From Cryptomeria japonica (taxonomy: Eukaryota; Streptophyta; Pinopsida; Cupressales; Cupressaceae), in contig NC_081406.1 of assembly GCF_030272615.1 (NCBI RefSeq), forward strand, positions 164,035,521-164,099,520: a stretch of DNA of 64,000 nucleotides, given 5' to 3'. The translations under genes were made by a program, and so were the position numbers. The notes under the pieces are model-generated. The model saw nothing but the letters and a program-made list of their open reading frames with translations, made no database searches and was not told the origin of the DNA. Below, piece after piece: positions 11,469 through 23,159 of the stretch; within the stretch, counting starts at the first letter, position 1, and each line of letters begins with the position of its first letter.

Positions 11469-12292
11469 TGTTAGGAATCCCACAAATACTAATAGGGGGG
11501 GTGAATTAGTATCTAACCAGTAATTAGAATTTCTTAATTTAAAACATGCAGAACATATTATAGCAATGTACCGGTATGCAAGAAATAATGCAATAAACAA
11601 AATTAAGAACATCCACATGAAAAGCACACCATAACACAAGGATTTAACGAGGAAACCCGGTATGGGAAAAACCTCAGTGGGATTTGTGACCCACAATATT
11701 CACTCACTAGCCAATAAGAGAATATTACTTACAATAGGGGCCTACACATGCAGGAAGGCCAACTGCCTAGAGCTCATTGCTCAATGGGAAGTCTCACTGA
11801 CTTACAATGAGGATTATACAAATCCAATATCTTGTACTGCTTTACAATAGCATCTATAATGCCAGATCTAGTATCGGTTGCTACTCTGCTTCTTACATAA
11901 ACCCTTTAACCTATATTTTGCATAATAGGTCTGCCTAATATTTTTCCTTATCGCTTACTACTCTCCTACAAAATGTCTACAATGGTCTCTTTTATATATA
12001 AGAGTCATTTTACAATTTGCCAAGTCATCTTACAAAGTTTTTACAATAATAAACAAAATATAATATAACAAAATCCTATCGGCCTCTATGCCGGTATACT
12101 TCCTTTCTTTGAGCCGGTGCCGGTGTCTTGAGTACCGGTGTAGAGTGTGATCTACTGATGCCAGTTCACTAACTTGTCGGTGTAATGTCTCGCCAGTATA
12201 ATGCCTTGCCAGTGCCAGGATTGCAAGGTTGCCATCAATGACAAAACCTTCAATCACATACAATGTCTCATCGAAGTGTGCATATGCCAACA
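11469..12292 (-). repeat. 5' LTR of the polymerase-less element
   Basis: 824 bp, TGTTGG...CTAACA on the minus strand. A minus-strand TATATAAA box lies at 11991-11998. It shows about 5-6% difference from 5599-6429, including loss of several G residues from the G-run. Confidence 0.85.
11991..11998 (-). promoter_or_regulatory. TATA box in the 5' LTR
   Basis: Minus strand TATATAAA within CTTATATATAAAAGAG, about 300 bp into the LTR; conserved in the other LTR (6126-6133). Likely start of element transcription about 30 bp downstream. Confidence 0.55.
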
Positions 12293-14330
12293 AAGAGGCC
12301 TTTGATCAGACATCTTGGGGAGTGATACAAGGGAACACCTAGGGTAAACCTGGTCACCTGGATGTGCTCACATGGACAGTTCGTTCCCACAACGAGCATA
12401 ACGAAAGCTGCACTATTTTGCCACCTCTCATTAACGGTTTTTGATGCGACAGAAAAAATCTCACCATAAGAAAATGGAATCGAGTTGTCTGAAATTGAGA
12501 GAGGATTTTTTAGGCAAAGACAACACAACCCCATAGTTTCAAATGGATTGCCCATAAGTGCCATGGTCTCTGAGTTACGCGATGTCAAGTTTGACCATTT
12601 TTTCCACTTTGAGTGCTCAAGGAAAAAAGTCGCTACAAGGTGGCTCAGAACGATCGGATGTCCTGGGAAGAGAGACAAGGGAACATCTAGCATAAACCTG
12701 GCCACCTAGATGTGATCGCAGTAACATTTCATTCCCACAATAAGCAAAATGAAAGATGCACTATTTTGCCACCTCTCACTGACGGTTTTTGATGTGACAA
12801 AAAAAATATCACCACAAGAAAACAAAATCAATTTGTCCGAAACTGAGAGAGAATTTTTTAGGTAGCGACAACATGACCCCTTAGGTTCAAACAGATCATC
12901 CATAAGTGCCACGGTCTCCGAGTGACGCGACATCAAAGTTTGACCATTTTTTCCACTTTGAGTGCTCAAGGGAAAACGTCGCTACGAGGTGGCTCAGAAT
13001 AATAAGACATCTTGGGGAGAAAGACAAGGACACACCTAGCGTAAACCCAACCATCCAGATGTGCTCGTGTTGATGGTTCATTCCCATAACAAGCAAAATG
13101 AAAGATGCACTATTTTGCCACCTCTCACTGACGGTTTTTTATGCGACAGAAAAAATCTCACCACAAGAAAATGGAATTGATTTGTCCTAAATTGAGAGAG
13201 GATTTTTTAGGCAGAGACTACATGACCCCATAGGTTCAAATAGATCATCCATAAGTGCCACGTTCTCTGAGTTACGTGACGTCAAAGTTTGACCATTTTT
13301 TCCACTTTGAGCGCTCAAGGGAAAACATCGCTACGAGGTAGCTCAGAATGATCGAATGTCTTGGGGAGCGAGACAAAGGCACACCTAGCATAAACCAAGA
13401 CACCTTGAAACTCACACTAAGGGTTCATTCCCACGACAAGAAGAATGAATGATGCACTATTTTACCACCTCTCACTGACGGGTTTTGATGGTTTTTTATG
13501 CGACAGAAAAAATCTTGCCACAAGAAAATGGAATCGAGTTGTCCAAAACTGAGAGAGGATTTTTTAGGAAGAAACAACATGAACCCATAGGTTCAAATGG
13601 ATCATCCATAAGTGCCATGGTCTCTGAGTTACATGATGTCCAAGTTTGACCATTTTTTCCACTTTAAGCGCTCAAGGGAAAACATCGCTACGAGGTGGCT
13701 CAGAACGATTAGACGTCTTGCGGAGCAAGACAAGGGCACACCTAGTGTAAAACCAGCCACAAAATGCACTTGCGCTGATGGTTCATTCCCATGACACATA
13801 GAATGAAAGATGCATTATTTGGCCACCTCTCACTGACGGTTTTTGATACGACAAAAAAAATCTCACCACAAAAAAATGGAATCGATTTGTCTGAAACCAA
13901 GAGAGGAGTTTTTAGGCAGCAATAACATGATGCCATAGGTTCAAATAGATCATCCATAAGTGCTACAGTCTCCGAGTTACGCAACATCAAAGTTTGACTA
14001 TTTTTTCCACTTTGAGCGCTCAAGGGAAAACGTCGCTACAAGGTGGCTCAGAATGATCAAATGTCTTGGGGAGAGATAAAAGGGAACACCTAGCATAAAC
14101 CTGGCCATCAAATACACTCATGCTGATGATTTGTTCCCATAATGAGCATAACAAAAGGTGCACTATTTTGCCACCTCTTACTGACTGTTTTTTATGGTTT
14201 TTGATGGGACAGAAAAAATCTCACCACAAGAAAATGGAATCGAGTTGTCTGAAACCGAGAGAGGCTTTTTCAGGTAGCAACAACATGACCCCATAGGTTC
14301 ACACAGATCATCCATAAGTGCTTCAACTCT
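12293..14330. repeat. Satellite array, about six units of 350 bp
   Basis: The marker CATAAGTGC recurs at about 12552, 12901, 13251, 13608, 13960 and 14319 (spacings 349-359 bp). A second marker, TTTGACCATTTTTTCCACTTT, recurs once per unit near 12590, 12940, 13290, 13645 and 13995. Each unit also carries GCACTATTTTGCCACCTCT and a GATGCGACAGAAAAAATC-type segment. Units differ by point changes and small indels, such as a second TTTTTTATG segment in the 13490 and 14190 copies. There are no real reading frames; short open frames recur only because the repeat does. The left end abuts the LTR at 12292 in mid-unit. Confidence 0.85.
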
Positions 14331-15027
14331 TCTTTTATAGGCGATTTGGATGAATAGGTGTGTCTCTTATCCTAAGGCCAACTTGTTATGGAATAAAATT
14401 TAAATGAAAACCTTACTTAAGCCGACTCATCCTTAGATAAATTTCAAATCTTCTTTGTGTGCTCAAATCTTGTCTTAATTGGGTTTTGAAATGATGAACT
14501 TCACTCCATAAGTATGAGTTTATGAAATAATAACTTCACTCCATAAGTATGAGTTTATGAAATAATAACTTCACTCCAATCTCTTCATGAACGAAGGACT
14601 CAAATAAAATTCACTCAATCAAAATATATAATATTAGCATTACTAGTGTCGGTACTTAGGTATACACAATATGAGCAATAGATAGTTTAAAAGTATATGC
14701 CATATGAGTTACAAGTAATAAACAAAATGGATCACATTTCAAGACATATACACAATGAACAAGTTTGATCACATTTCAATAGAAAATAACTAAGTTTCAA
14801 GAATATCAATGAACAAATTGGATCGAATATCAAGTTTCATATATATCAAAATGAACGATAATCGAGTACATATAAAAAAATGGCATAGATGCCAAATCAA
14901 TAATTGTTACAAAAATGTCGTATGTGCCATGTCTGTCAAAGTCGATATATACATATACAAATGTCGAATATATAAAAAAATTGGTCCTTCAATGACCACA
15001 ACTATAACTATATGTCTCTATTGGTAT
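14331..15027. other. Non-coding stretch with a 35-bp triplet repeat
   Basis: 14497-14578 holds a 35-bp unit (AACTTCACTCCATAAGTATG...) present twice in full and once in part. The remainder is AT-rich with short recurring TGATCACATTTCAA strings (about 14730-14790) and no coding signal. It is the 3' flank of the minus-strand pseudogene that ends at 15028. Confidence 0.5.
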
Positions 15028-17786
15028 CTATGACTGTGGCGGATCATCAAAATAGAGCCTCTTCGAAGAAGTACATGGCTCTACAGGTGGTTGCACAAAG
15101 ACAATTCAAATGTTGAATCAGATATATTTTCTCAATATAACATCAAAATAACTAAATACTGAACTCTAAATTGTTTGAAGTTGAAATGTTGATTACCTCA
15201 TCTCTGTCTTCTGCAATTAGGTGAGGCTGAGGATCCGTGGGATGTCCTGAAGGAGGCTGTAACTAGTAAAACAACATTAATATATGTTAATAACATATAT
15301 GTCAAATAACACATAATAACTAAAAATGGATAGACTAAAAAACTAAAGCATACCAGAGCCTCAGATGGATGTGTTGTGGTTGTAGGAGGCAAAGTCATAG
15401 ATGAATTAGTTACAACCATTTCCTATATCCATGGTAAGTGATCCAAAAGGAGTTAACTAGACGGTTTCAACTCCATTGTGCACTTAGTGAAAAGGAGTTG
15501 ATCTAAGACAAACATACCTTTTCCCTTGGTCGTGTTGGATCCCATAATATACATGTAGGACGTCTACTGAAATGGAATGGTAGAATAACAGTAGGAAGTT
15601 TGGAAGGGGCTTGTAATAGGTTAAAGACAATAATACAAGTTAATAACCTAAAGTTGTTGACAAACTAGATAAAACAAATATTTTTAACATTTGTAGAACA
15701 AATGCACACCGAAGCCTCATATAGTTCTCCTTTAACCTTAGGAGGCCTAGTCGAATCTAATGCAACTATTACCATTTCCTATATGAAAAAATGATAACAT
15801 ATGATATAGACATAAAAGGATTTAGTTATTTCAAACAAGTAAGAATGCAATCCAAAGTGAATATGAAGATATCACCTCTTCCCTCTGTTGTACCACATCG
15901 ACATCAGGTGCATTCATTAATTCCGTAAACCCCATATGTTTTTGTATATAGAACAAATAAGTTAAGTGCATTTATCAATATCTACATATACATTTTTAAT
16001 CATAATACATTTCAACAAATGAATTTAAATTGTATTGAATTACCTTCTGTCATTTGGGTGTTCGAGAGGATATCTTTTTTCGCCTCGGATTGCTAGAGGA
16101 TGGCTTTCTCACATGAGATGTCCTCAAGGCAAGTGGAGTAAACTAACGGAAAAAAATTAACATAAGGGAAAATAGCATGTATTTAATATATCACTTAAGT
16201 CAAAAATATATAAATCTAAATGGTACCACATAGCTATCTTGGCCAAAGTCAATGGCCAAAAGCATGATATCATCAAGTTGGGACATCTCAGCCATTGATA
16301 AGCCCTATAAAATACCAAGTAATGATACATATAATTAACAAAAGATATTTTGAAACCAATTTATTATTATATTTTTAACAAATTTACAAATCTTTACCTC
16401 TGGTGGCGAAACTACTTGTGACTGTGGAGTCAACTAAAAAGTATGTGGTGTACTCCCACCACCTGCTGCACCTTGCAATGCATTTTATTTATATGTCACT
16501 TTAAAATGTTCTAAAAATAAAAATTTATTTCTTTTTATAAGATTTAGTCACTTAATTGATAACATGTCATAAACAGAATTAAACGCACCTGTGTCTGATA
16601 AAGAGGGTACAACATGTTGATCAGTTCATCGGTGAGGGCCACATCCTCTGCAGTGGAAGCATGGCATCTACTCCCACAACATGTACACAAATGAGATGTT
16701 GAACCATCCTCATCAATGTCAATGTCTACACCAGAACATACATCCTGGCAGGTGGGGCACATATGTTGAATGGGCTGGCTCGTGCCAAATGATGCATGAG
16801 GTGTTGTTGATGAAGGAGGTGTCACTGATGAAGGAGGTGTTTCTAATGAAGGAGGTGATGCTGATGAAGGAGGTTTCCCAAGTGTTGGTACATCCTTTGC
16901 TCTGACCAACTGTGTGCCAAGCTGAGCAATGACATCATTCAATGATGCAGCTACCTAGAGAATCTATAATTCCATAGACTCCTTGAAGGATATAGGGACA
17001 GTGACATGAACCATGGGTTTAGGAGCTGTACGCCTCCTATGTTGTGGCTCTACCACCCTATGGGCCCCAGGTCTATCTCACGTAAAGCCTCTCCCTCTAC
17101 CCTGAAATTTTCGGATGCCAAAGTAATTCGGCTTCTCGTTGAGGATAAACTCACAATACAACTTTCTCAAAAACTATAGAGGCACCTCCAAGTTATTACA
17201 AGGTGGTTGGTCAAAGACCATATACCACCTATCCCAAAAATCTTCTTTTAGCCTAGCATGAACACACCAATGTATAGGAAACCGAGTCGTATTTAGTTTT
17301 AGGTTGTTACTGGTAACAGGATCGATGAAAAGAGCACATATGTCAGCTTTACCTATGCCCTTTTTTCACTTGATCATATGACAACCCATCCGCATAAAAT
17401 GTTCGATATATATCCCTGCATGAACCCCATTTCGTAACCTCCCTGGATATCTCATTTGCACTATTAGTGATTGTTTCTAGTGTTTTGGCGAGGGTTTAGT
17501 GGTGCTCAAGCCTAGAGGACATCAACCTATTCACCAATATAGAAATTTGGGCACTATTTTGTGTAAGGAGATTGATGAGATCCTCTTATGTGGCATCTAA
17601 ATGATCTAATGGAGGACGTGCAGGGTTTCAGGGTGGCGGTGGTTGTTGAGGAGCATCTATTTGAGGATTTTGAGGGTTTTCTTATTGCTCTTATGCAATG
17701 TTTATAGGGTTTTCTTATGTTGCTTGTGCAGGAGGAGGTCTTTGTTGTCTATTTTGTTTTTGGGAATTGCTTGAAGAATCTGACAT
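15028..17786 (-). pseudogene. Decayed multi-exon gene of unknown function
   Basis: On the minus strand an ATG at 17786 opens MSDSSSNSQKQNRQQRPPPA, followed within 80 codons by six stops, all TAA or TGA at positions that would be CAA or CGA. Downstream, in other frames after indels, come LKEDFWDRWYMVFDQPP, FLRKLYCEFILNEKPNYFG and then a zinc-finger-like CPTCQDVCSG...LCTCCGSRCH (16765-16660). About nine short exons with GT-AG borders follow, for example ending at 16589 and covering 16483-16399 (AAGGGSTPHTF), 16302-16227 (MAEMSQLDDIMLLAIDFG), 16146-16043, 15781-15710, 15422-15354 and 15265-15197. The terminal exon (SSKRLYFDDPPQS) stops at 15028. The family is not recognised. The Pro/Gln-rich N-terminus, Cys-rich finger and many tiny exons fit an accessory gene of a plant DNA transposon or a captured host gene; neither is shown. 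Exon borders are by eye. Confidence 0.5.
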
Positions 17787-18300
17787 CAAATTAATAAAAA
17801 CAAAACTTAAATCAATTAAAAAACCCTACTTCAATTAAAATGCAAACAAAAATAATGAAACCAATCAAATCTTACTTGTTCGATGGGGTGTCATTGTTGA
17901 AAATTGCTCTCAATGTTGGGAAAATCCAAAATAGTTGCAAACCTGTGCGGGTTCTATATTTTTTTGGCTTTTCCTTGCTGCTGTTCCATGGGTTTTGGTG
18001 TTGAAAATGGCCAAAACCCGTGGCCTACACTGAAAAATAATGTTTCTCAAAACCTGTACAGGTTTTGAGAAACTTTTAATTTTTTATTAAAAATAAAATG
18101 TTCGGTTTTGAGGAACTTTTGGTTTTTTTAATTGTTTTTCTCTAGGCTTGGTGTTACCAAGCCTAGCATATTTTTGAATTTTTAGAACCCGCACAGGTTA
18201 TGAATTTTTTTAATTTTTTTTTGGTATGTGGCCACTTTTCTGTTCACCATCTTCGTGCACTTACCTTGATGTTTAAATGAGCTTTTATTGGATTACTGAC
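17787..18300. promoter_or_regulatory. Dyad-rich region upstream of the multi-exon pseudogene
   Basis: It contains a perfect 32-bp palindrome (18042-18073, centre CCTGTACAGG). The 16-mer AACCTGTGCGGGTTCT sits at 17940-17955 and again inverted at 18184-18199. A further 11-bp stem with 3-nt loop lies at 18142-18166 (CTAGGCTTGGT). Such nested dyads directly upstream of a start codon would suit subterminal protein-binding sites of a DNA transposon or an operator-like cluster; this is inference. Confidence 0.5.
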
Positions 18301-21300
18301 ATGGACTGACACATTCATTTTATACGTACGATGAGTTATATATATGTTTCATTCTTGTAAGTGTATGGGGTGTAAGAAGATGATTTTCCTTCACTCACTT
18401 CAGTGAGATGGGGATCGTCACGATTCTCCTTTACCGATGTGTTTGTTGTGGTTGCATAGATATGCATGTGTGGTTCGTTGATACAGGGAATTGCAGGTAC
18501 AAGTACCATGTAGGTACAGGGTATTGTCTCCACATGGCTTCACAGGTTTGAGCGTACCTTATTGATCTGATGGAAGTGGAGGAGATAGTCCTAAGACCTA
18601 TGTTTTACCCTAGTCGTGCTCAAAGTGAGTGTCCCAGTCGATCGTCAGTTTCCCTTTGTTTGGTATGCGAATCGTGTGTTTATTTGAGTTATTTTAGTTA
18701 TGTATTAGGCTTTTGATAAAATTGATTATTAAATTTTAAAGTATTTAATTAGATTAAATGTGCTTTTATGCATTGGTAAATTAAATAGTACCCTTCTTGT
18801 GATTAGTCGTTAAATCAATTTGTTTAATTTATTAACTTAGCAAGTTGGATTAAATGATCATTTTCAAATTGTAAATTAAATGTGTTTTATTGGGAAAAGT
18901 TTATTTGAAACTAAAAATAAATAGATAAAATGTTTTCTTTCTCATTGACTTTTAAAATATAAATTGGAGTTTTAAATAAAAGTAAGAAAATCAATTTTGG
19001 AGAGAAAAACGTTTAGCATTTTTACTTTATGAAAATGATTTCATTGCTCAAAAGAATTTCAACCTAAAATAAGTTTAGGTTGAATTTTTTCTTTATATAA
19101 CCATATTCTTTCACGGGAATGAGGGAGAGGAATTTTTGGAGAAATTTGTGCATCTTTGTTGAAGGAAGTTTTCAGATTGCAGATTGGGCTCTTCTCAGTT
19201 TTCTTTCTGGATTGTTATTAAGGTTGGATTCTAGTTTTATATACCTATGTTTTGTTTTAAAAACAATTATTTGGTTGAAGAAATCTCTATGTGAATGAAT
19301 TGATGTCGAAATTTGTCGAATCATTCATTTGGTTTTGAAATGTGAAATTAGCATGAATTTAAAATCAGTTTTAGTTTTTCTCCAATCTATTGTCTGATTG
19401 TGAAAAAAATTAATTTAAAAATAAGATTTTTGTGTGTGTCTGCATGTTGAAAAAGAAAGAAATTTTCATTTTTGAATCTCTCTTTTCAGTTTTTTCAAGT
19501 TACATTTCTTATTTATAATGTCTAGTAGAAGAAAATTAATTTCTAATTTCTTCTGGGCATGCTGTTATGCTGCCATAATTTAAAAAAAAATTACACTCTG
19601 TTATTGTTTCCAACAAAAATTTCTGAGTTTTCTTAGTTTAGGGGGTTTATAGTTTAAAAAAAAAAAAAATTGAATATTCACGTGAGATGGGGGAGCCAGG
19701 GCTCAACCCCATCCTCACGATAGGGAGGGGGTTGTCTTGTGTGAGTAGTTGTATGTGAGCAATGTTGCACAAGTGCCTCACCCCTTTGAAAGGGGGGCCC
19801 ACAAGGTTGTGAAAAGTCACATGGGTTGCTAATTAAAAGTTTTATTTTATTTATATTATTTAAATTAATTTATAATTAATATAAATAATTATATGTGTGT
19901 GTGTGTATAATTTCATGTTAGTTTTAAATTTTTTTATGATAAAAATAGAAATTGATTATTTTATTTTGGGAAGAATATTAATGTTAGATTAATAAATAAA
20001 TGAGTTTATTTATATTTTTATATGTATAATTATATAAATGGTATATTTATTTTTATCTATTGTGAAATGGTGATTTTTCTTAAAATGTGGTATTTTGGGA
20101 AAAATAGAGGAATTAGGAAAATCTAGGTTGATTGGCATTATTAAACGAAATTGAAAATAGATATGCATGTTAAATTACTATATTCACATTTTTTCTCAAA
20201 ACTGCAAGTCTTTGGTCAGTTTATTAAATGTGGTCATATGGTGGTTTTCATGGTTGTGCATTTCTCGTGTCCATGTTTTATCAATTGGTTAACCTTATGG
20301 GAGGGTTGATTTCGACCAAGTGGTTTTCTACGGTATTGAACTCCATGTAATCTTTCATGTGTATACCTTGGTTTTGGGAGTTCATGTGATTTTGTAAGTG
20401 TCATATGGGAGAGTGACTTTCAATTGGGGGTCGCGCCCAAAGTAGTTATCTAAGTAACCCATTGAAAGTTTGTTTAAGTAAGTGGTAACTTAATAATATT
20501 TAGGGGGCTTGGTAAATGAAACACTAAATAAGATAATTATGCCTCGCTCATGGTTGAGTGCTAGTACAAACTCAAGATGTAGTGAGAAGGGTTGGAATGG
20601 AAAACCAACAACCTTGTCCTCATGAAAGGATTTTTGGGGTCCGCATGAGACTTGGATGGGGTCAGGGGTTTGGGAGAGGTTACCAAGATAACCCATGATG
20701 GGGGTCAGGACCTATGGAGGCCTGCTAGGATAACCTTACCAAGCTATGTGATGACACTCTTCCCTTATGGTCACTAGTGTATAGTTTTGTTGATTTCACC
20801 TATTTGATGTGGAGTCATGTTCTACGAGTATACTGTTTGTGATTTGATCTGATGTTTTGTGAGACCATGTATTCTTTCCTTTGTTTCCTAGTGGGTCTTA
20901 GTGCTATCTCCTAGCATGAAGGGGTGGATCTTTTGAGCCACATGGTCGGGTAGTAGTGCCACTTTCCATCGGTATCATGTTTGCTTCCTTCTTGGAAGGG
21001 TTGACTTTGCAGGTGTTCCAGTTGCTCTTTGGTCTTGATCATCTCCTTGTTCTAGTTGGATTTCCTTTGTATTCCTTGGATTCTTTATTGTAACTATTTG
21101 GACCTTATGAGTTCAATTGTATCATTTGTATTATTATGTCTTCTTGGCATGTTGTAAACTATGTAACTCATTATATGATCTTCTATTTAATTCATATGTT
21201 ATCCTATAATTTAAATGCAATGGAGATATTATAAGTTGTTAGATTTTGTAATGGTAAATATGGGGTTATTGAATGGATTATTGTAGTAAACTTGATGTAT

Positions 21301-21633
21301 GTAATCATTAGTATGTAATGAAATCAAATCCAAGTATGTAATTTTAAGCATGTTTGATTCAGTTCTTTATGTGAATATCATTGCAATGTATTAGGGATAG
21401 TTAACATGCATCTTCAGTGGTTTAGTGAACCTTATACTTTCAGTTTCTTTTTAAAGTAATCCTTGTTGGAAACCCTTTAGGAATATGGTTAAGTCTTCCG
21501 CTTGTGTAATTAATTAGTGCAACGCTATAACTTAATGCACCTTAAGGATATGTTATGTTTAAAAAATATATATTTTCGCCTTTATTCCTATGTTTTAGTG
21601 TGATCTTTTAGGGTTTCTTGGTGGGGCATTACA
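18301..21633. mobile_element. LTR-like non-coding DNA ending in GGGGCATTACA
   Basis: About 3.3 kb with no coding signal. The right edge, GGTGGGGCATTACA (to about 21633), has the look of a plant Ty3/gypsy LTR terminus, and its reverse complement starts TGTAATGCCCC, like the solo LTR at 62316. I could not locate a matching left terminus or target duplication, so it may be truncated. It contains a poly-A run at about 19659 and a short TG repeat at about 19893-19906. Confidence 0.35.
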
Positions 21634-21780
21634 TCCATCATCATCCATTACAATCATGGAATAGGGTTAGTACATAACACGACAACGTCGAATCATCATA
21701 ACATAGACTAGGCTTGATCAATACAATCCTTTCATGTACAAAAGACAAGTTGAATCAAGGAGGGGCACTACACCAAAGAT

Positions 21781-22219
21781 AAGTTAAATTAAAACTAGAT
21801 TATTTTTTATCCACCAAAATTTCAAATATAATTTTCTAATCTAGAGAGAGGTCCTAATAAGAGATCCTAAAAAGAGAGGTCCTAAATGGACTTAAGGGGA
21901 GAGAGAGGGGTACTAAAAAGAAATAAGAGAGAGAGGTTCTAAAAAGAATTAAGGGGAGGGAGAAAGAGAGAGTGAAAGAGAAGTTAAATTAAAACAAGAA
22001 TATTTTTAATGCACCAATTCCAAGTATAATTTGCTAATCTAGATAAAGGTACTAGTAAAGAGATCCTAAAAGAGAGAGATAGAGAGTCCTAAGAAGACTT
22101 AAGGGGTGAGAGAGAGGTCCTAAAGATAAGTTAAATTAAAACTATATTGATTTTAATACACCAAATTTTTAAATATATAATTTGCTAATCTAGAGAGAGG
22201 TCCGAATATTGGAGATCTT

Positions 22220-22297
<78 letters not shown>

Positions 22298-22540
22298 CTA
22301 AAATGAGATCTAGGCAAAAAGACTTAAGGGGTAGGGGAAGAGAGACTAAATTAAAATAGGATTATTTTAATCTAACCATTTCCAAATTATTTTTGTTACT
22401 CTAGATAAAGAGGTCCTAATTTAAAGACATCTTAGAAAAAGAGAGGTTGTAAAGAGAGAGAGAGGTCCTAGTGAGAGAGAGAGAGATTTTAAAGACTTAA
22501 GCAGAGAGAGATGAGTTATAAAAATATTTAAGTAGAGCAC
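21781..22540. repeat. GA-rich tandem repeat, four units of 150-220 bp
   Basis: Units begin with (AAGT)TAAATTAAAAC at 21781, 21981, 22128 and about 22343. Each runs through a TTTGCTAATCTAGA segment into repeated GAGAGAGGTCCTAA and GACTTAAGGGG motifs. Length variation is mainly in the GA tracts. No coding potential. Confidence 0.7.
22222..22295. repeat. AG microsatellite
   Basis: 37 uninterrupted AG units (74 bp) inside the third unit of the surrounding tandem repeat. Confidence 0.9.
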
Positions 22541-23159
22541 GATATACTAATTTCAAATTTGATTATTTGATTATTTTAAAAAAAACACAAACACACTTAA
22601 AAATATTTAATCAAAATAACATAATTTAAAACTAATTAAGATAAAATTAATTTAATCAAATTAAAATAATTTAAAATAATTAAGATAAAATTATTACATA
22701 AAAAATATTCAACTAATCAAATAAGCACAATTTTAGGTAAATAATACATGTAACATTAAATAGAAATTAAGTAAAGATACACATGTGCATACTATCTTTG
22801 CTTTCTTAGTTCTTGATATCATTGTTTCATGTCGGCTGAACACTTCCTTGAAGTCTTATTTTGACTTGTCCTCTTGTTCCCCATGTCCCTAAAATGACCT
22901 TCAAATTTCCTAAAATTGTCGACCTTAAAATGACCTTCAAATGTCTTCTTTCACCAAAACCTTCCTTGAAAATTGTTGCCCTTAAAATGACCTTCAAATG
23001 TCTTCTTTCACCAAAAAATGTGAATTACTTTGATGATTTGTGTTTGAAAAAATGAAATAAAACATCTCTATTTATATGAGATAGTTAATTGTAAAAAAAT
23101 ATATTTTTACTTTGGTCAGGGTTCGTATGAACGTTGGCCATTAGAAAAAGGTATGTTCA
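22541..23159. other. AT-rich left flank of the large gypsy element
   Basis: Mostly AT-rich with no gene. 22886-23016 carries a tandem unit of about 57 bp, CTTAAAATGACCTTCAAATG followed by TCTTCTTTCACCAAAA, present twice with a third degraded copy. The last five bases, GTTCA (23155-23159), are the left candidate target duplication of the element starting at 23160. Confidence 0.5.

Larger units (their letters stand above)
5599..12292 (-). mobile_element. Non-autonomous LTR retrotransposon without polymerase
   Basis: Two direct repeats, 5599-6429 (831 bp) and 11469-12292 (824 bp), both TGTTAGG...CCAACA on the plus strand, bound a 5.0 kb interior. By eye they differ by about 5-6%. On the minus strand the 5' LTR (11469-12292) is followed after 2 nt by TGGTATCAGAGC, the classic primer site for initiator-methionine tRNA, and the 3' LTR is preceded by the polypurine tract AAAGGGGGAGA. 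The interior encodes only a Gag-like protein (10378-11397) and a long protein of unknown function (6646-9936); I see no protease, RT, RNase H or integrase motifs. Primer site and LTR style resemble Ty1/copia elements, but without pol the superfamily is open. No matching target duplication: left flank GAAAG, right flank AAGAG. Confidence 0.85.

Noticed and set aside
12030-14023. Several 60-145 codon frames on both strands
   Set aside because: They recur once per satellite unit or straddle the LTR/satellite border; no protein family is recognisable.
12293-14330. Possible CRISPR-like array
   Set aside because: Units are 350 bp without short direct repeats and unique spacers, and the DNA is plant nuclear.
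19893-19906. TG-repeat as a telomere-like signal
   Set aside because: It is a short simple TG repeat without the plant TTTAGGG unit.
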